From the NCBI GenBank assembly GCA_005793645.1, contig SXRG01000056.1, positions 1 through 6,081 on the forward strand: a stretch of 6,081 nt of DNA. Reading direction: 5' to 3'. Made by a program: the position numbers and the translations under genes. The notes under the pieces were generated by a model, which was not told where the DNA came from, ran no database searches, and was given only the letters and a program-made list of their open reading frames with translations. The DNA comes from Burkholderiales bacterium. Lineage in GTDB: Bacteria; Pseudomonadota; Gammaproteobacteria; Burkholderiales; Thiobacillaceae. Shown here piece after piece: positions 4,869 through 6,081 of this stretch (its first letter is position 1; every line of letters starts with the position of its first letter).

Positions 4869-5565
4869 ACCGCAGACGGTGGACTTCTATCTCACCTCGC
4901 CGTATTCGTGCAGTTATCTACCCATACAGCAGGCGCGTTCGCAGGTTCTGGTCCCGGGGACAATACCGCTTGGGTCGGCCTATGATCTGCTCATTCGCCA
5001 TGGTTTTCGCCGTAGCGGTCCTCATATCTATCGTCCTCGTTGCGATCATTGTCAGGCCTGTATCGCCGTGCGTCTGCCGATGGCCGACTTTAGACCCAAT
5101 CGCAGTCAACGGCGCTGCCAGCAGATGAATGCAGATTTGCAGAGGCGCGTGCTTGAACCCGTCTTTGACGCAGAACATTACGCGCTCTACCGGCGCTACC
5201 AGTCGGTGCGTCATGGGGGTTGCGGTATGGATGCCGATGATAGTGAGGCCTACCAGGCCTTTCTCGTCGCATCGCCGCTACGCTCCCGGTTGCTGGAGTG
5301 GCGGCTGGAGGGTGAACTCGTCGCGGTGGCCCTGATCGACCTGGTTGAGAGTGGCCTCTCTGCGGTGTACACCTTTTACAGCCCCGATTACCCGCAGCGC
5401 AGTCTGGGCACCTTTGCCGTACTCGAAGAGGTCGAGCTTGCCCGGAAACGGAATCTATCCTGGCTTTATCTGGGATACTGGATCGCGGACAGTGCCAAGA
5501 TGGCCTACAAGACCCGTTTTCGGCCTATCGAGGCTTACCGTGACGGCGTCTGGATCGCCATATAG
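4855..5565 (+). CDS. bpt: Aspartate/glutamate leucyltransferase Bpt (ATE1-related)
   Basis: This 236-residue cytoplasmic enzyme belongs to the Bpt branch of the arginyl-tRNA transferase family. Bpt proteins add Leu to N-terminal Asp or Glu, feeding substrates into the same N-degron pathway as Aat. The N-terminal domain has PYSCSYLP (16-23) and the cysteine cluster C63-x2-C66-x2-C69 in YRPRCDHCQACIAVRLP. The C-terminal acetyltransferase-like domain has LSAVYTFYSPD (168-178), RSLGTFAVLEEVELAR (182-197) and LYLGYWIADSAKMAYKTRF (204-222). Length matches the family. The ATG at 4855 starts MSFVEPQTVDFYLT, as expected, while longer readings of this frame run antiparallel to no known domain and only shadow aat. 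Overlap with aat implies co-expression. In many relatives infA follows; here thyA does. Confidence 0.94.
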   Translation: MSFVEPQTVDFYLTSPYSCSYLPIQQARSQVLVPGTIPLGSAYDLLIRHGFRRSGPHIYRPRCDHCQACIAVRLPMADFRPNRSQRRCQQMNADLQRRVLEPVFDAEHYALYRRYQSVRHGGCGMDADDSEAYQAFLVASPLRSRLLEWRLEGELVAVALIDLVESGLSAVYTFYSPDYPQRSLGTFAVLEEVELARKRNLSWLYLGYWIADSAKMAYKTRFRPIEAYRDGVWIAI

Positions 5566-5568
5566 AAT
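5540..5568 (+). promoter_or_regulatory. Candidate promoter of thyA at the end of bpt
   Basis: GTGACG (5540-5545, 4 of 6 matches to TTGACA) and TAGAAT (5563-5568, 5 of 6 matches to TATAAT) have the ideal 17-base spacing. The -10 hexamer includes the bpt stop codon TAG. A start near 5575 would give a leader of about 18 bases with the AGGAG site. thyA may therefore be expressed independently of aat-bpt as well as by read-through. Confidence 0.4.
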
Positions 5569-5580
5569 CGCGGCCATTCG

Positions 5581-5585
5581 AGGAG
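5581..5585 (+). promoter_or_regulatory. Ribosome binding site of thyA
   Basis: AGGAG (extended to GAGGAGA) ends 7 bases before the ATG at 5593, an optimal distance, and fixes the start. Confidence 0.85.
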
Positions 5586-5592
5586 ATTTTTC

Positions 5593-6081
5593 ATGCGCCA
5601 ATATCACGACTTACTCAACCATGTCCTCGCCCACGGGGTCAAGAAGGAAGATCGTACCGGTACCGGAACGCTCTCGGTGTTTGGTCATCAGATGCGCTTC
5701 GATCTAGCGGATAGCTTCCCCCTACTGACCACCAAGAAGGTGCATCTGAAATCCATCCTTCACGAACTGCTATGGTTCCTCAAGGGCAGTACCAACATCG
5801 CATACCTGAAGGAAAACGGCGTATCCATCTGGGACGAGTGGGCGGACGAAAACGGCGAGTTGGGGCCGATCTATGGCTACCAGTGGCGCAACTGGCCGGC
5901 CCCAGACGGGAGTCATATCGATCAGATTACCGAGGTGTTACAGACGCTTAAAACCAATCCGGATTCACGCCGCATCATTGTTTCGGCCTGGAATGTGGGG
6001 CAGATCAGACAGATGAAGCTGCCGCCCTGCCACGCCTTTTTTCAGTTCTATGTGGCCGATGGCCGGCTGTCCTGCCAGCTC
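5593..6081 (+). CDS. thyA: Thymidylate synthase ThyA (N-terminal 163 codons; 3' end outside window)
   Basis: This cytoplasmic homodimeric enzyme methylates dUMP to dTMP using methylene-tetrahydrofolate, the de novo source of thymine for DNA. The visible part aligns without gaps to E. coli ThyA. DRTGTGTLSVFGHQMRF (20-36) carries the phosphate-binding R21, HELLWFLKG (57-65) carries E58, IWDEWADENGELGPIYGYQW (79-98) is the conserved folate/dUMP region, DSRRIIVSAWN (123-133) holds the subunit-crossing arginines R126 and R127, and PPCHAFFQFYV (144-154) holds the nucleophile C146. About 100 C-terminal residues lie beyond the window. A good ribosome site precedes the ATG. It follows bpt by 27 bases in the same direction and is either the third gene of that unit or has its own promoter at 5540-5568. 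Confidence 0.97.
   Translation, partial: MRQYHDLLNHVLAHGVKKEDRTGTGTLSVFGHQMRFDLADSFPLLTTKKVHLKSILHELLWFLKGSTNIAYLKENGVSIWDEWADENGELGPIYGYQWRNWPAPDGSHIDQITEVLQTLKTNPDSRRIIVSAWNVGQIRQMKLPPCHAFFQFYVADGRLSCQL

Overview
The window looks like a piece of a gammaproteobacterial chromosome. The FNR-family regulator, cbb3 oxidase genes, Aat/Bpt transferase pair and ThyA are all of proteobacterial type. Aat and ThyA align with the E. coli proteins almost without gaps: catalytic residues E156, D186 and Q188 of Aat and C146 of ThyA fall at the same numbers. I cannot name the genus. No mobile elements, RNA genes or CRISPR arrays were seen, and all gene-free stretches are under 300 bases.

Left part (1-4113, all on the minus strand): in transcription order, ccoI (copper-exporting P1B ATPase, 816 aa), ccoS (50 aa assembly protein), an FNR/Anr-type regulator (246 aa), a 234-base regulatory gap, then the first 167 codons of ccoN (catalytic subunit of cytochrome cbb3 oxidase), which runs off the left edge. 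CcoI and CcoS supply copper and mature the oxidase that starts with CcoN. The FNR-family protein encoded between them is the expected oxygen-linked regulator. The gap upstream of ccoN has an FNR-type dyad placed exactly at -41.5 from a possible start site, and a second promoter with a 7-bp-arm inverted repeat in its spacer.

Right part (4164-6081, plus strand, divergent from ccoI): aat and bpt overlap by 14 bases and encode the two tRNA-dependent amino-acyl transferases that tag proteins for the N-degron (ClpAPS) pathway. After 27 bases comes thyA (thymidylate synthase), cut by the right edge after codon 163, just past the catalytic cysteine. A 50-base gap between ccoI and aat holds two back-to-back promoter candidates.

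The most notable signal is in the FNR-like protein. An ungapped alignment to E. coli FNR puts glycine at the position of the essential iron-sulfur ligand C29, leucine at D154 (the aspartate that keeps apo-FNR monomeric in air) and cysteine at S212 in the DNA-recognition helix. Together these suggest a regulator whose cluster chemistry, dimerisation and possibly DNA specificity differ from classical FNR. The rest of the window is ordinary housekeeping and respiratory content.
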